Shown piece after piece: positions 1 to 8,614 of a stretch of 64,000 bases of DNA. A program made the translations under genes and the position numbers. Under the pieces are notes generated by a model. It searched no databases. It was not told where the DNA came from and worked only from the letters and a program-made list of their open reading frames with translations. The number at the start of each line of letters is the position of its first letter. Position 1 is the first letter of the stretch. The stretch comes from Qipengyuania citrea. GTDB lineage: Bacteria; Pseudomonadota; Alphaproteobacteria; Sphingomonadales; Sphingomonadaceae. The DNA is taken from NCBI RefSeq assembly GCF_009828015.1, contig NZ_WTYG01000002.1, positions 453,360-517,359 on the forward strand, written 5' to 3'.

Positions 1-46
1 GACCACGCCTGAAGGCGGGGGCGGCCCGAACTACCCGAATATGTGA
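1..46 (+). CDS. possible 3' end of an upstream gene
   Basis: One frame is open from the window edge and stops with TGA at 44-46, giving a Gly/Pro/Asn-rich tail that ends PNYPNM. It could be the C-terminus of a gene lying upstream of ispE. Fourteen residues are too few to identify a family, and the frame may be chance. Confidence 0.25.
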   Translation, partial: TTPEGGGGPNYPNM

Positions 47-66
47 TCGCCGGCGTCGCTTGCTCT

Positions 67-139
67 GTCATTGCGAGGAGCGAAGCGACGCGGCAATCCA
101 CGGCAGCGCCCTGGATTGCTTCGCTTCGCTCGCAATGAC
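67..139. repeat. intergenic palindromic repeat (GTCATTGCGAG type)
   Basis: An imperfect inverted repeat. The left arm at 67-100 begins GTCATTGCGAGGAGCGAAGC and the right arm at 112-139 ends GCTTCGCTCGCAATGAC, with an 11-base spacer. The RNA would fold into a long hairpin. REP-like elements of this general sequence are widespread between genes in alphaproteobacteria. It lies 14 bases before the ispE start and so probably falls in its leader. Confidence 0.75.
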
Positions 140-153
140 GTGGGAGCCTGCGG

Positions 154-966
154 GTGGCCATTGCTGAGACCGCCTACGCCAAGATCAACCTCGCGCTGCA
201 TGTCCGCAGGCGGCGCGAGGATGGCTATCACGAGCTCGAGACGCTGTTCGCTTTCGTCGATACGGGCGATGTGCTGACGGCGCGCAGTGCGGCTCAGGAC
301 AGCGTCACCGTCTTCGGTGAATTCGCCGGCGGGCTCGACGATCCGTTCGACAACCTCGTCGCCAAGGCGCTGGGCAAGCTCCCGCGCGCCGATGGGCTGG
401 CGGTTGCTCTTGAGAAGAACCTGCCCGTCGCGGCGGGGTTGGGGGGCGGATCGGCCGATGCCGGCGCGGTCTTCCGCATGGTGCAGGCGCGCTTCGGCCT
501 GCCCGAGGACTGGCACGCGCGCGCCGCCGCGCTCGGCGCCGATGTGCCCGCCTGCGTCGAGAGCCGCACCTGTGTCGGCCGGGGGACCGGAACCGAGCTG
601 GAGGCGGCGGACGACAGCCTTGCCGGCACCCCGGTGTTGCTGGTCAATCCGCGCCTCCCGCTCGCCACCGGTCCGGTGTTCGGACACTGGGATGGCCAGG
701 ACCGCGGCGCACTGCCTGCCGGGGATGCGCGGAGCGTGGCAATCGCGGGCCGCAACGACCTCGAGGGGCCGGCAATTTCGCTATGTCCGCAGATCGCCGG
801 GGTGCTGGCGGAATTGGGCGGAACATCGCCCATCCTCGCCCGTATGTCGGGCTCGGGCGCGACGTGTTTTGCGCTCTACGAAAGCGTCGCGGCGCGTGAC
901 GCGGCAGCTTCGCAGATCGGCAAGCTCCACACGGGCTGGTGGCAGATGAAAGGGCTCCTGCGATGA
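154..966 (+). CDS. ispE: 4-diphosphocytidyl-2-C-methyl-D-erythritol kinase
   Basis: Phosphorylates CDP-methylerythritol at its 2-hydroxyl with ATP, the fourth step of the non-mevalonate (MEP) isoprenoid pathway, in the cytoplasm. The 270-residue protein is a normal length for IspE. The N-terminus AYAKINLALHV is the family signature. The GHMP-kinase ATP loop PVAAGLGGGSADAG is near residues 90-103, and a C-terminal GHMP motif ARMSGSGATCFALY follows. The start is GTG at 154, the first start before the conserved N-terminus. Its stop overlaps the next gene's start as ATGA, so the pair is probably co-translated. Confidence 0.95.
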   Translation: MAIAETAYAKINLALHVRRRREDGYHELETLFAFVDTGDVLTARSAAQDSVTVFGEFAGGLDDPFDNLVAKALGKLPRADGLAVALEKNLPVAAGLGGGSADAGAVFRMVQARFGLPEDWHARAAALGADVPACVESRTCVGRGTGTELEAADDSLAGTPVLLVNPRLPLATGPVFGHWDGQDRGALPAGDARSVAIAGRNDLEGPAISLCPQIAGVLAELGGTSPILARMSGSGATCFALYESVAARDAAASQIGKLHTGWWQMKGLLR

Positions 967-1691
967 TGATCGACAACCTCCCCTACCGCCAGGTCGCGGC
1001 TGACGACCTGCGTCCGGGAGGGCTGCTGTGCGTCGCCGACCACGCCTCCAACCACGTCCCGGAAGACATAGAGCTGGGCATCGACCCGGCCTTGCTCGAC
1101 GCGCATATCGCGGTCGATATCGGCGTCGAGGGCATTGCCGACCGGTTGGCCCGGCGCCACGGCATGCCCGCGCATATCGCCACGGTCAGCCGCCTCGTGT
1201 GCGACCTGCATCGGCGCGAGGACGATCCCGCAGCGGTGCCGAGCGAGAGCGACGGGACGCTGATCCCCGGCAATATCGGCGCCAATGTCGAGGCCCGGCT
1301 GGACCGGTTCCACCGTCCGTATCATGCCGCGCTGGCCGAACTGATCGCGCGGGCCCAGCCGCGCCTGATCCTGGCGCTGCACAGCTTCACGCCGAAAATG
1401 GCCACCAGCGACGAACAGCGCCCGTGGGAAGTCGCGCTGCTTTACAACCAGGACGACCGCGCGGCGCGCCATGCGATCCGCCTGTTCGGCGAGCAGGGCC
1501 TCAATGTGGGCGACAACCAGCCCTATTCCGGCAAGCAGCTCAATGCGACGATGGACCGCCACGCCGAGGCGCAGGGCATCCCCTATTGCACGGTCGAAAT
1601 CCGCCAGGACCAGATCGGCACCGCCGCTGGACAGGCGCGCTGGGCGACGCTGCTGGCCGATGTGATGGGCCGCGTCGCGCTCGAGGTCTGA
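963..1691 (+). CDS. N-formylglutamate amidohydrolase family protein
   Basis: A 242-residue relative of N-formylglutamate deformylase (HutG), metal-dependent hydrolases that release formate from N-formyl amino acids. The N-terminal part has CVADHASNHVP, where Asp/His/Ser residues are typical of the family, then VCDLHRREDDP, and LILALHSFTP near the middle with another conserved His. It starts at ATG 963 inside the ispE stop (ATG at 966 is also possible). No histidine-degradation genes are nearby, so a role in histidine use is not supported by context. The substrate is unknown. Confidence 0.85.
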   Translation: MMIDNLPYRQVAADDLRPGGLLCVADHASNHVPEDIELGIDPALLDAHIAVDIGVEGIADRLARRHGMPAHIATVSRLVCDLHRREDDPAAVPSESDGTLIPGNIGANVEARLDRFHRPYHAALAELIARAQPRLILALHSFTPKMATSDEQRPWEVALLYNQDDRAARHAIRLFGEQGLNVGDNQPYSGKQLNATMDRHAEAQGIPYCTVEIRQDQIGTAAGQARWATLLADVMGRVALEV

Positions 1692-1996
1692 GGAGGCGCT
1701 TCGTCGTTTGCGGTTTGCGGAGCGTCGATACCGCGCGCCAAGACGCGAAGACAGGTTTTCTCGCGCTTTCCCGTCATCCCCGCGAAGGCGGGGATCCAGC
1801 TGACGTGGCGTTAAAGAACGAAGGGCATTTGGGCCCTTGCCTCCGCAGGGGCGACGCGGCGGCTGCGGGCCCGAAGGTTCCTCCGCACCCCAGCGCGCAA
1901 ATCCCGCATCTAGCTTCGCGTAAAGATTTTCCGCTTCGACCCGCACCCGCGATCCTCTAGTCTGTCTTCCTCCCCGAAGCCGACCGGACCAATATC
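1692..1996. other. 305-base intergenic region before ilvD
   Basis: It holds the palindromic repeat at 1772-1856 and presumably the ilvD promoter further right. I see no gene, no T-box and no clear leader peptide rich in branched-chain amino acids, so attenuation control of ilvD is not supported. Confidence 0.6.
1772..1856. repeat. intergenic palindromic repeat (CGTCATCCCCGCG type)
   Basis: Two half-elements face each other: CGTCATCCCCGCGAAGGCGG and the following ATCCA at 1772-1798, and the degenerate complement ending GCAGGGGCGACGC at 1830-1856. The spacer is about 31 bases. Each half is itself a small hairpin (CCCCGC-GAAG-GCGGGG). The same architecture recurs at 56724-56808. It resembles common REP/BIME-like elements of alphaproteobacterial intergenic DNA. 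Confidence 0.75.
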
Positions 1997-3844
1997 ATGC
2001 CCGCCTATCGTTCCCGCACCACCACCCACGGCCGCAACATGGCCGGCGCGCGCGGATTGTGGCGCGCCACGGGCATGAAGGATGGCGACTTCGGCAAGCC
2101 GATCATCGCCGTGGTCAACAGCTTCACGCAGTTCGTGCCTGGCCATGTCCACCTCAAGGACCTCGGCCAGCTGGTCGCGCGCGAGATCGAGGCCGCGGGC
2201 GGCGTGGCCAAGGAATTCAACACCATCGCGGTCGATGACGGGATCGCCATGGGACACGACGGCATGCTCTATTCGCTGCCTAGCCGCGACCTCATCGCCG
2301 ACAGCGTCGAATACATGGTCAACGCGCATTGCGCCGATGCGATGGTGTGCATTTCCAATTGCGACAAGATCACGCCTGGCATGCTGATGGCCTCGATGCG
2401 GCTCAATATCCCCAGCGTGTTCGTTTCGGGCGGGCCGATGGAAGCGGGCAAGGTCGTGGTGAAGGGCAAGGAAGTTGCGCTCGACCTGGTCGATGCGATG
2501 GTCGCGGCGGCGGATGAGAGCTACACCGACGAGGAAGTGACCGCGATCGAGCAGAACGCCTGCCCGACCTGCGGTTCGTGCAGCGGCATGTTCACTGCCA
2601 ATTCGATGAACTGCCTGACCGAAGCGCTCGGCCTTTCGCTGCCCGGCAACGGGTCAACGCTGGCGACGCATGCCGACAGGCAGGGGTTGTTCGAACGCGC
2701 GGGACGGCTCGTGGTGGCGCTCGCCAAGCGCTATTATGAGGAAGACGACGCAAGCGTCCTGCCGCGCACCATCGCCAGCTTCGAGGCGTTCGAAAACGCG
2801 ATGAGCCTCGATATCGCCATGGGCGGGTCGACCAACACCGTGCTGCACTTGCTGGCCGCCGCGCATGAAGCCGGGGTCGATTTCACCATGAAGGACATCG
2901 ACCGGTTGAGCCGCGAGGTGCCCTGCCTGTCGAAGGTCGCGCCTGCCAAGGACGATGTCCACATGGAAGACGTGCACCGCGCCGGCGGCATCATGGCCAT
3001 CCTCGGCGAACTCGAGAAGGCGGGGCTGCTCCACACCGCGCTGCCGACCGTTCACAGCCCGACCATGGCCGATGCGCTGGACGATTGGGATATCGGCCGC
3101 ACGCAGAACAACACGGTGCGCAATTTCTTTGCCGCCGCGCCGGGCGGGGTGCCGACGCAGACCGCCTTCAGCCAGTCCAACCGCTGGCCCGAACTCGATC
3201 TCGATCGCGAAAACGGGGTGATCCGCAGTGCCGAGCACGCCTTCAGCAAAGATGGCGGACTGGCAGTGCTTTACGGCAATATCGCGCGCGACGGCTGCAT
3301 CGTGAAGACCGCGGGGGTCGATGAAAGCATTCTCACCTTCTCCGGTCCGGCGAAGGTTTACGAAAGCCAGGACGATGCGGTCACCGCGATCCTTACCGGG
3401 CAGGTGGTCGAAGGCGACGTGGTGGTAATCCGCTACGAAGGGCCGCGCGGCGGACCGGGGATGCAGGAAATGCTCTATCCAACCAGCTACCTCAAGTCGA
3501 AGGGGCTGGGCGCGGGCTGCGCGCTGCTGACCGACGGACGCTTTTCGGGCGGCACATCGGGGCTGTCGATCGGCCATGTTTCGCCCGAAGCGGCCGAGGG
3601 TGGGACCATCGGCCTGGTCGAAGAGGGCGATCTGATCGAAATCTCGATTCCCGAGCGTACGATCACCCTCGCCGTGCCCGACGACGTGCTGGCGGAGCGG
3701 CGCGCCGCGATGGAAGCGCGCGGGTGGCAACCGGTCAAGCCGCGCGACCGGCGCGTCTCGCCCGCACTCGAGGCCTATGCCGCCATGACCACCAGCGCCG
3801 CACGCGGGGCCATCCGCGATGTTGGGCAGCTGAAAAAGCGCTGA
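1997..3844 (+). CDS. ilvD: dihydroxy-acid dehydratase
   Basis: Dehydrates 2,3-dihydroxy-isovalerate and 2,3-dihydroxy-3-methylvalerate to the 2-keto acids that precede valine, leucine and isoleucine. The 615 residues match the length of E. coli IlvD. Conserved cluster-ligand cysteines are visible in [10 protein letters not shown] and [15 protein letters not shown], and the C-terminal half has [12 protein letters not shown] and [20 protein letters not shown]. The Fe-S cluster is [2Fe-2S] or [4Fe-4S] depending on subfamily, which sequence reading alone does not settle. The start is ATG 1997 with only a weak ribosome site. It appears monocistronic. Confidence 0.96.
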   Translation: MPAYRSRTTTHGRNMAGARGLWRATGMKDGDFGKPIIAVVNSFTQFVPGHVHLKDLGQLVAREIEAAGGVAKEFNTIAVDDGIAMGHDGMLYSLPSRDLIADSVEYMVNAHCADAMVCISNCDKITPGMLMASMRLNIPSVFVSGGPMEAGKVVVKGKEVALDLVDAMVAAADESYTDEEVTAIEQNACPTCGSCSGMFTANSMNCLTEALGLSLPGNGSTLATHADRQGLFERAGRLVVALAKRYYEEDDASVLPRTIASFEAFENAMSLDIAMGGSTNTVLHLLAAAHEAGVDFTMKDIDRLSREVPCLSKVAPAKDDVHMEDVHRAGGIMAILGELEKAGLLHTALPTVHSPTMADALDDWDIGRTQNNTVRNFFAAAPGGVPTQTAFSQSNRWPELDLDRENGVIRSAEHAFSKDGGLAVLYGNIARDGCIVKTAGVDESILTFSGPAKVYESQDDAVTAILTGQVVEGDVVVIRYEGPRGGPGMQEMLYPTSYLKSKGLGAGCALLTDGRFSGGTSGLSIGHVSPEAAEGGTIGLVEEGDLIEISIPERTITLAVPDDVLAERRAAMEARGWQPVKPRDRRVSPALEAYAAMTTSAARGAIRDVGQLKKR

Positions 3845-3882
3845 CACTTGCCCCGCGGCCGCGCGCGTGGCAGCGGCGGCGG

Positions 3883-4236
3883 ATGGTCAAACCAAGATCC
3901 CTCTCATGCGCGCCGCTGGCGGCGCTGGCGCTGGCCGCCTGCGATGTATCCCCCGGTATCGAGAGCGAAGGCGGCACCAGCGTCGCCTGCGCGCTCGGCG
4001 GCGCGAGCGACTTTGCCAGCGAATGCCGCCTGGTCCAGAGCGGCGAGGGCACGGGCGCGGTGTATGTCATGCGGCATCCCGATGGCGGTTTCCGGACGCT
4101 GGTGCCTGCGGACACCCCCGCCGGCCTCGCCGAATCCGACGGGTCGCAGATCGCGACCAGCAAGCGCGAGGGGGGCGACATTGTCCTGATGATCGGCGAC
4201 GACCGCTACCGCTGGAAGGAACCGGCCGATGAGTGA
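3883..4236 (+). CDS. small lipoprotein upstream of nnr
   Basis: A 117-residue predicted lipoprotein of unknown function. The N-terminus is MVKPRSLSCAPLAALALAAC: two positive residues, a hydrophobic stretch and a LAAC lipobox with Cys at residue 20. The mature part has two more cysteines (VACALGG and ASECRLV), which could form a disulfide in the periplasm, and ends in DDRYRWKEPADE. The ATG at 3883 is chosen because it directly precedes the signal peptide; the open frame extends further upstream but reads as out-of-frame ilvD. The stop overlaps the nnr start (ATGAGTGA), indicating translational coupling. Confidence 0.75.
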   Translation: MVKPRSLSCAPLAALALAACDVSPGIESEGGTSVACALGGASDFASECRLVQSGEGTGAVYVMRHPDGGFRTLVPADTPAGLAESDGSQIATSKREGGDIVLMIGDDRYRWKEPADE

Positions 4237-5614
4237 GCCCGTGTTGACGGTCGAGCAGATGCGCGCGGCCGAGCGTGCCGCAGTGGATGCCGGGACCAGC
4301 GAATGGGAACTGATGCAACGCGCCGGTCGTGGCGCGGCGCTGTGGGTCATGCGCGCGGCTGCCGGGCGCGGCGTGACGGTACTGTGCGGGCCGGGCAACA
4401 ATGGCGGCGACGGCTATGTTATCGCGCAAAGCCTGCTTGGCGCAGGCTATGCGGTCGAGGTGATCGCGCCGCGCGAACCCTCCAGCACTGCGGCGCGCAC
4501 CGCGCGGGCGCATTACGAGGGTCCCGTGAGCGAAGCGGCCCGGCCGCAGCACCCCGTGGTGGTGGATTGCCTGTTCGGCTACGGGCTTTCCCGCGCAGTC
4601 GAGGGCGCTTTTGCCGAACTGCTCGAAGAGCTCGGAGCAAATGACTGTTATCGTATCGCAATTGACGTACCCAGCGCGGTCGAAAGCGACAGCGGCCGGG
4701 TGCTCGGACCGCTCCCTCGCTACGATCTCACGCTGGCGCTCGGGGCATGGAAACAGGCGCATGCGTTGATGCCGGCGGTTGCCCGGATGGGGGCCCTGCG
4801 ACGTGTTCCGATCGGGATCGAGACCGGGGGCGGAACGGCGGCGTTTGCCGCGCCGCCGCATCTCGGCGCTCCGGCCGCCGATGCCCACAAATACCGGCGG
4901 GGCCTGCTTGCGATCGTCGCGGGCGCGATGCCCGGCGCGCCGCTGCTGTCGTCCGAGGCGGCAATGCGCGCGGGGGCGGGCTATGTGAGTTTGCTCAGCG
5001 AACACGCGCATCCCGATGCCCCCGCCGAACTGGTGATCGAGCAGGGTGATTTCGCCGAGGCCATTGCGGATGAGAGGATCGCGGCGCTCCTGGTCGGCCC
5101 CGGGCTTGGTCGCGATGGCGCTGCCCGTTCACGGCTCGCGGCGGTCCTCGGCCGGGGGTTGCCGGCGGTGCTCGACGCCGACGCGCTGCATCTGCTCGAT
5201 GCGAAGCTACTGGCGGAGGCCGATGCTTCGAAGCTGTGCGTTACCCCGCATGAAGGCGAACTGGCGGCGCTGTGCGAGGCGTTCGGCGTCACAACGGAGT
5301 GCAAGCTCGACCGCGCACGGCGGCTTCATGACGTCACCGGGATGACCGTGCTGGCCAAGGGCGCAGACACGATACTCGTGGCTGGCGGCATGACGTCATT
5401 CTTCCCGCGCGGGTCCAGCTGGCTGTCGGTTGCGGGCACCGGCGACGTCCTTGCCGGCATCTTCGCTTCGCGGCTCGCGGTACACGGCAATACGCGCCGC
5501 GCTGGCGAAGAAGCGGTGTGGTTGCATCACGAAGCGGCACGGCGCGCGGACCCTGCCTTTACCGCCGGCGAGCTGGCCCGGGCGGTCCGGACCGCAATGG
5601 AGACATTCCTGTGA
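4229..5614 (+). CDS. nnr: bifunctional NAD(P)H-hydrate epimerase/dehydratase
   Basis: Repairs hydrated NADH and NADPH. The N-terminal YjeF_N domain epimerises R- to S-NAD(P)HX, and the C-terminal ribokinase-like domain dehydrates the S form using ADP (or ATP). The N-terminal half shows CGPGNNGGDGYVIAQ, the epimerase nucleotide loop. The C-terminal half shows LLVGPGLGRD, LDADALHLL, CVTPHEGEL, VLAKGADTIL and GTGDVLAGIFASR, whose Asp is the expected catalytic base. At 461 residues it is slightly shorter than E. coli YjeF/Nnr. It overlaps the lipoprotein before it and the methyltransferase after it (GTGA), forming a three-gene unit. Confidence 0.93.
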   Translation: MSEPVLTVEQMRAAERAAVDAGTSEWELMQRAGRGAALWVMRAAAGRGVTVLCGPGNNGGDGYVIAQSLLGAGYAVEVIAPREPSSTAARTARAHYEGPVSEAARPQHPVVVDCLFGYGLSRAVEGAFAELLEELGANDCYRIAIDVPSAVESDSGRVLGPLPRYDLTLALGAWKQAHALMPAVARMGALRRVPIGIETGGGTAAFAAPPHLGAPAADAHKYRRGLLAIVAGAMPGAPLLSSEAAMRAGAGYVSLLSEHAHPDAPAELVIEQGDFAEAIADERIAALLVGPGLGRDGAARSRLAAVLGRGLPAVLDADALHLLDAKLLAEADASKLCVTPHEGELAALCEAFGVTTECKLDRARRLHDVTGMTVLAKGADTILVAGGMTSFFPRGSSWLSVAGTGDVLAGIFASRLAVHGNTRRAGEEAVWLHHEAARRADPAFTAGELARAVRTAMETFL

Positions 5615-6807
5615 GCGACAGCGAGATCATCGAACGGATCGCCGCCCGCGGTGACGGCATTACGGCATCGGGCCGCCACGTCGCGGGCGCTGTACCCGGC
5701 GACGCGGTTGCCGCCGATGGGACGCTGCTTGCCGGGCCGCATCATGTCACGCCCCCGTGCCGCCATTTCCCGGAATGCGGCGGCTGCCAGTTGCAGCAGG
5801 CCGATGAAACCGCGCTGCGCCAGTTCGTTACCGACCGGGTCGTCCATGCCGCCGAAGGGCAGGGCATTGCCATCGGCGAGGTGCTGCCGACGCATCTCTC
5901 GCCAGCCAATTCGCGGCGCCGCGCGACGCTGCACGCGCTGCGCACGGCCCGGGGTGCAGTGCTCGGTTTTCGCGAAGGCGGGGCGCATCGCATTGTCGAC
6001 ATGCGCGAATGCCACATCCTCGTGCCCGAGCTATTCGCACTGGTGGGGCCGCTGCGTTCGCTGGTTGCCGAACATGGGGCACGCCAGCCGGTCGATATCG
6101 AACTCACGCTGGTCGACGAAGGCGTGGACTGCACGCTCAAGGGGATTGAGGCGGATGGCCTCGCGGCGACCGAGGCGCTGCTCGATTTCGCGCGCGCCAA
6201 TGCGCTCGCCCGGCTCTCGCTCGATCGCGGCTTCGGCCCCGAGACCGTGTGGGAACCGCAGCCGCTGACGATCACGCTCGGCTCGTTCCCGGTACCCTTC
6301 CCGCAGGGCAGTTTCCTGCAGCCCACCGAGGATGGGGAGGGCGTGCTGGTCGGCGATGCACGCGCCTTCCTCGACGGGGCGACGACGATTGCGGATCTGT
6401 TTTCGGGTCTCGGGACCTTTGCGTTCGCGCTGGCGGGGCCGCGCAAGGTGCTGGCGGTCGAGGCCGCGCGCGACGCGCATCTGGCGTGCAAGGCCGCAGC
6501 CAACATGCGCGGTGTGCCCGTGCTTGCGCTGCACCGCGACCTGTTCCGCAACCCCTTGCAGCCCGAGGAAGCCGGGCGCTTCGGCGCGATCCTGCTCGAT
6601 CCGCCGCGCGCGGGTGCGCGCGACCAGGTCGTGCAGATTGCTGCCAGCGATGCCGCGCGCGTGGTATATGTCAGCTGCAACCCTGCCAGCTGGGCGCGCG
6701 ATGCGAGGACGCTGGTCGAGGCGGGGTTCAGGCTCGAGAAGCTGCGTCCCGTGGGCCAGTTCCGCTGGTCGACGCATGTCGAGCTGTCGAGCTACTTCAC
6801 CCGGTAG
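5611..6807 (+). CDS. class I SAM-dependent RNA m5U methyltransferase (RlmD/RlmC/TrmA-like)
   Basis: Predicted to methylate C5 of a uridine in rRNA or tRNA. The 398-residue protein has an N-terminal cysteine motif CRHFPECGGCQLQ, with a likely fourth ligand in MRECHIL, as in the 4Fe-4S RumA/RlmD type. The SAM-binding motif is DLFSGLGTFAFALAG, followed by LLDPPRAGARDQ and VYVSCNPASWARD, whose Cys is the catalytic nucleophile. The start is GTG 5611, overlapping the nnr stop; the reading frame is open further left, but that stretch is antisense noise within nnr. Which RNA is modified cannot be read here. The 3' end overlaps the convergent hydrolase gene by 16 bases. Confidence 0.88.
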   Translation: MSDSEIIERIAARGDGITASGRHVAGAVPGDAVAADGTLLAGPHHVTPPCRHFPECGGCQLQQADETALRQFVTDRVVHAAEGQGIAIGEVLPTHLSPANSRRRATLHALRTARGAVLGFREGGAHRIVDMRECHILVPELFALVGPLRSLVAEHGARQPVDIELTLVDEGVDCTLKGIEADGLAATEALLDFARANALARLSLDRGFGPETVWEPQPLTITLGSFPVPFPQGSFLQPTEDGEGVLVGDARAFLDGATTIADLFSGLGTFAFALAGPRKVLAVEAARDAHLACKAAANMRGVPVLALHRDLFRNPLQPEEAGRFGAILLDPPRAGARDQVVQIAASDAARVVYVSCNPASWARDARTLVEAGFRLEKLRPVGQFRWSTHVELSSYFTR

Positions 6808-7580
6808 GCACGCAGCGTTTCGAGCAGGCGGGCGCGCAGCCAGGCGCGCGCTTCGCCATCCGAAAAGGCGTGATCCGCCCCCGGGCACCGCGCGATCCGG
6901 TCATCGTCTGCATCCCAGCGCTCGGCAAAGACTTGCGCAGTGCGATCGGCTTCGGCGAGCAGGAAGCGCACCGGCCCGCCAAAGCTGTCGAGCCCGCTCT
7001 TCATCTGGTCGGCGAGCGACGAGGGGATGCTGCGCGGGCGCATCGCCTTGACCATCCCGCGCGACAGTTTCTTTAGGTCGACACCGCCTGAGAGAAGCCG
7101 GGCAAGTTCCTGCGGGCTCTTGAGTTTTTGTGCATAGCGCGAACGGATGGCCGCGGGCGGCGGGGTGCTGTCTTCGCTTTCGTCAATTGTCCACGGGTTG
7201 CTGAGGACCAGCGCATCGCATTCCGCGCCCCCGGCCAGCATGAGGGCGCTGGCAGCATCGCAATTGCCGAATGCCACCACGCGCTGGACCTGTGGAGCGA
7301 TTGCGCGGAAGGCGAGCAGCGCGGCCGCGATATCGCGGCCCGAGCGGCGGAAGCCGCGATTGGTGCCCTCGCTGTCGGCGATCCCGCGCCGGTCGAAGCG
7401 GAACACCGGGAAACCGGCGCGCGCGATCTCGGCGGCAAGCTGCGACTGGCCGTTGAACGCGCCGGCGCGTATCTCGTTGCCCCCGCTGACGATCAACAGC
7501 CCGGTGGTACCCGGCGCGCTGTCCAGCGTGGCACCGCAGCGCTGCTCGCGGCATTCGAAGGTAAGATGCAGCCTGCTCAT
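6792..7580 (-). CDS. alpha/beta hydrolase, exosortase A system-associated (hydrolase 1)
   Basis: A 262-residue alpha/beta hydrolase resembling the TIGR03100-type proteins found only in XrtA loci. After the N-terminal strand comes the oxyanion-type segment LIVSGGNEIRAG, then FRFDRRGIADSEG. At the nucleophile elbow it has GNCDAAS, so Cys107 replaces the usual Ser. The likely catalytic His is in CPGADHAFSD near the C-terminus. It is the last gene of a leftward operon: its start ATG overlaps the stop of hydrolase 2. The true substrate is unknown; a thioester on the neighbouring carrier protein is a reasonable guess from context. Confidence 0.85.
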   Translation of the reverse strand: MSRLHLTFECREQRCGATLDSAPGTTGLLIVSGGNEIRAGAFNGQSQLAAEIARAGFPVFRFDRRGIADSEGTNRGFRRSGRDIAAALLAFRAIAPQVQRVVAFGNCDAASALMLAGGAECDALVLSNPWTIDESEDSTPPPAAIRSRYAQKLKSPQELARLLSGGVDLKKLSRGMVKAMRPRSIPSSLADQMKSGLDSFGGPVRFLLAEADRTAQVFAERWDADDDRIARCPGADHAFSDGEARAWLRARLLETLRAYRVK

Positions 7581-8257
7581 CTCTCGGCCATTTCTGCCAT
7601 CACGATCGCCGCCAGCGTGTCGGCCTGCGCGGCATCGAAATCGTTTTCGGCGCGCAGCCACAGCGGCCGCCCGCCAAGCTCGGCCTGTTCGACGACCCGG
7701 TGCCGCGGCGAAGGATCGTAAACTGCCGTTTCCAGTTCGCCGACCAGCTCGGCGCCGAGCTGCCAGCCCGCGAGCACGATGCCGTTCGACCGCGCATCGT
7801 CGAGCAGTGCCTCGGCGGTTTCCGGATGCCCGGTTTCCCTTGCGGCCAGCACCCGTGCGCGCAGCATGTTGCGAAGGACCTGTGCAGGCTTTGCGGGAGC
7901 ATAGAGCGCGGCGGGCATGTCATCGGGCACCAGCCAGCAGCCCGACCGCACCGCAAGGACATGCGCGGCACCGAAATGCGCGGCAGCCGCCCCGACCGCC
8001 TGCCGCCAGCCGGCGAGCGTCTGCGCCTGCAGCGGCGCCATGCTTTCGTTGCAGCCGGGCAGGTCGGGGAGGAAGCAATCCACGCCGCCTTCATCCAGTC
8101 GGCGCATGATTTCAGAGAGTTGGTGGCGGAACTTGTTGGCTTCATCGAACAGCGGGGGGATCACCAGCAAGCGCCGGGACCGCCGTTGTTCGAAGCACAG
8201 CGCCATTTCCTCGCCCGACGTGCCGTCCGGCAGCGGGCAAGGCCATGTGACATACAT
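7577..8257 (-). CDS. alpha/beta hydrolase, exosortase A system-associated (hydrolase 2)
   Basis: A 226-residue protein resembling the TIGR03101-type hydrolases of XrtA loci. It has VIPPLFDEANKFRHQ and FLPDLPGCNESMAPL near the N-terminus, typical of that family. I see no canonical GxSxG elbow; the nearest candidate is AVRSGCWL at about residues 102-109. It may therefore be a weak or non-catalytic hydrolase, or use Cys. It lies 8 bases after the acyl carrier protein gene and overlaps hydrolase 1 by ATGA, so the three are co-transcribed. Confidence 0.8.
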   Translation of the reverse strand: MYVTWPCPLPDGTSGEEMALCFEQRRSRRLLVIPPLFDEANKFRHQLSEIMRRLDEGGVDCFLPDLPGCNESMAPLQAQTLAGWRQAVGAAAAHFGAAHVLAVRSGCWLVPDDMPAALYAPAKPAQVLRNMLRARVLAARETGHPETAEALLDDARSNGIVLAGWQLGAELVGELETAVYDPSPRHRVVEQAELGGRPLWLRAENDFDAAQADTLAAIVMAEMAER

Positions 8258-8265
8258 GTGCGCGG

Positions 8266-8568
8266 TCAGCTTTCGACGACCTTGGCTTCGGCGAAAGCCA
8301 GCAGGCCGCTGTAGGTTTCGAGCATTTCGCCATCGACGTCCTCGTCTTCGATGACAATGTCGAGCCGGTCTTCCATTTCGGTAAGCAGGCCCGCGACGGC
8401 CATCGAGTCGAGTTCGGGAAGGTGGCCGAACAGCCCGGTATCGGCATCGAAGCCGTCGACCTGCGCCTGGTCGAGGCCGAGAACGTCGCGCAGGATCGCG
8501 CGCAGCGTCTGGTCGATGTCGCTGCGGCTCGGCCCGGTCGGTGCGGCGTGTGCGGTTTCGGCGTTCAT
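8266..8568 (-). CDS. acyl carrier protein, exosortase A locus
   Basis: A 100-residue carrier protein. The PP-binding domain spans about residues 18-95, and the expected phosphopantetheine-bearing serine is in LPELDSMAVAGLL. The protein is acidic, as carrier proteins are. It lies in a leftward operon after the GNAT gene (46-base gap) and before two hydrolases, and faces a divergent acyl-CoA ligase that could load it. This suggests an acyl or aminoacyl intermediate carried for the XrtA-associated pathway. It is not the housekeeping fatty-acid ACP, which would sit with fab genes. The start ATG 8568 is set by the start of the conserved domain; the upstream open frame is noise. Confidence 0.87.
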   Translation of the reverse strand: MNAETAHAAPTGPSRSDIDQTLRAILRDVLGLDQAQVDGFDADTGLFGHLPELDSMAVAGLLTEMEDRLDIVIEDEDVDGEMLETYSGLLAFAEAKVVES

Positions 8569-8614
8569 TTCCTCGGCTTCCCCTGCCTTTGGCCCTGGAT
8601 TGGAGGCGCTGCCC

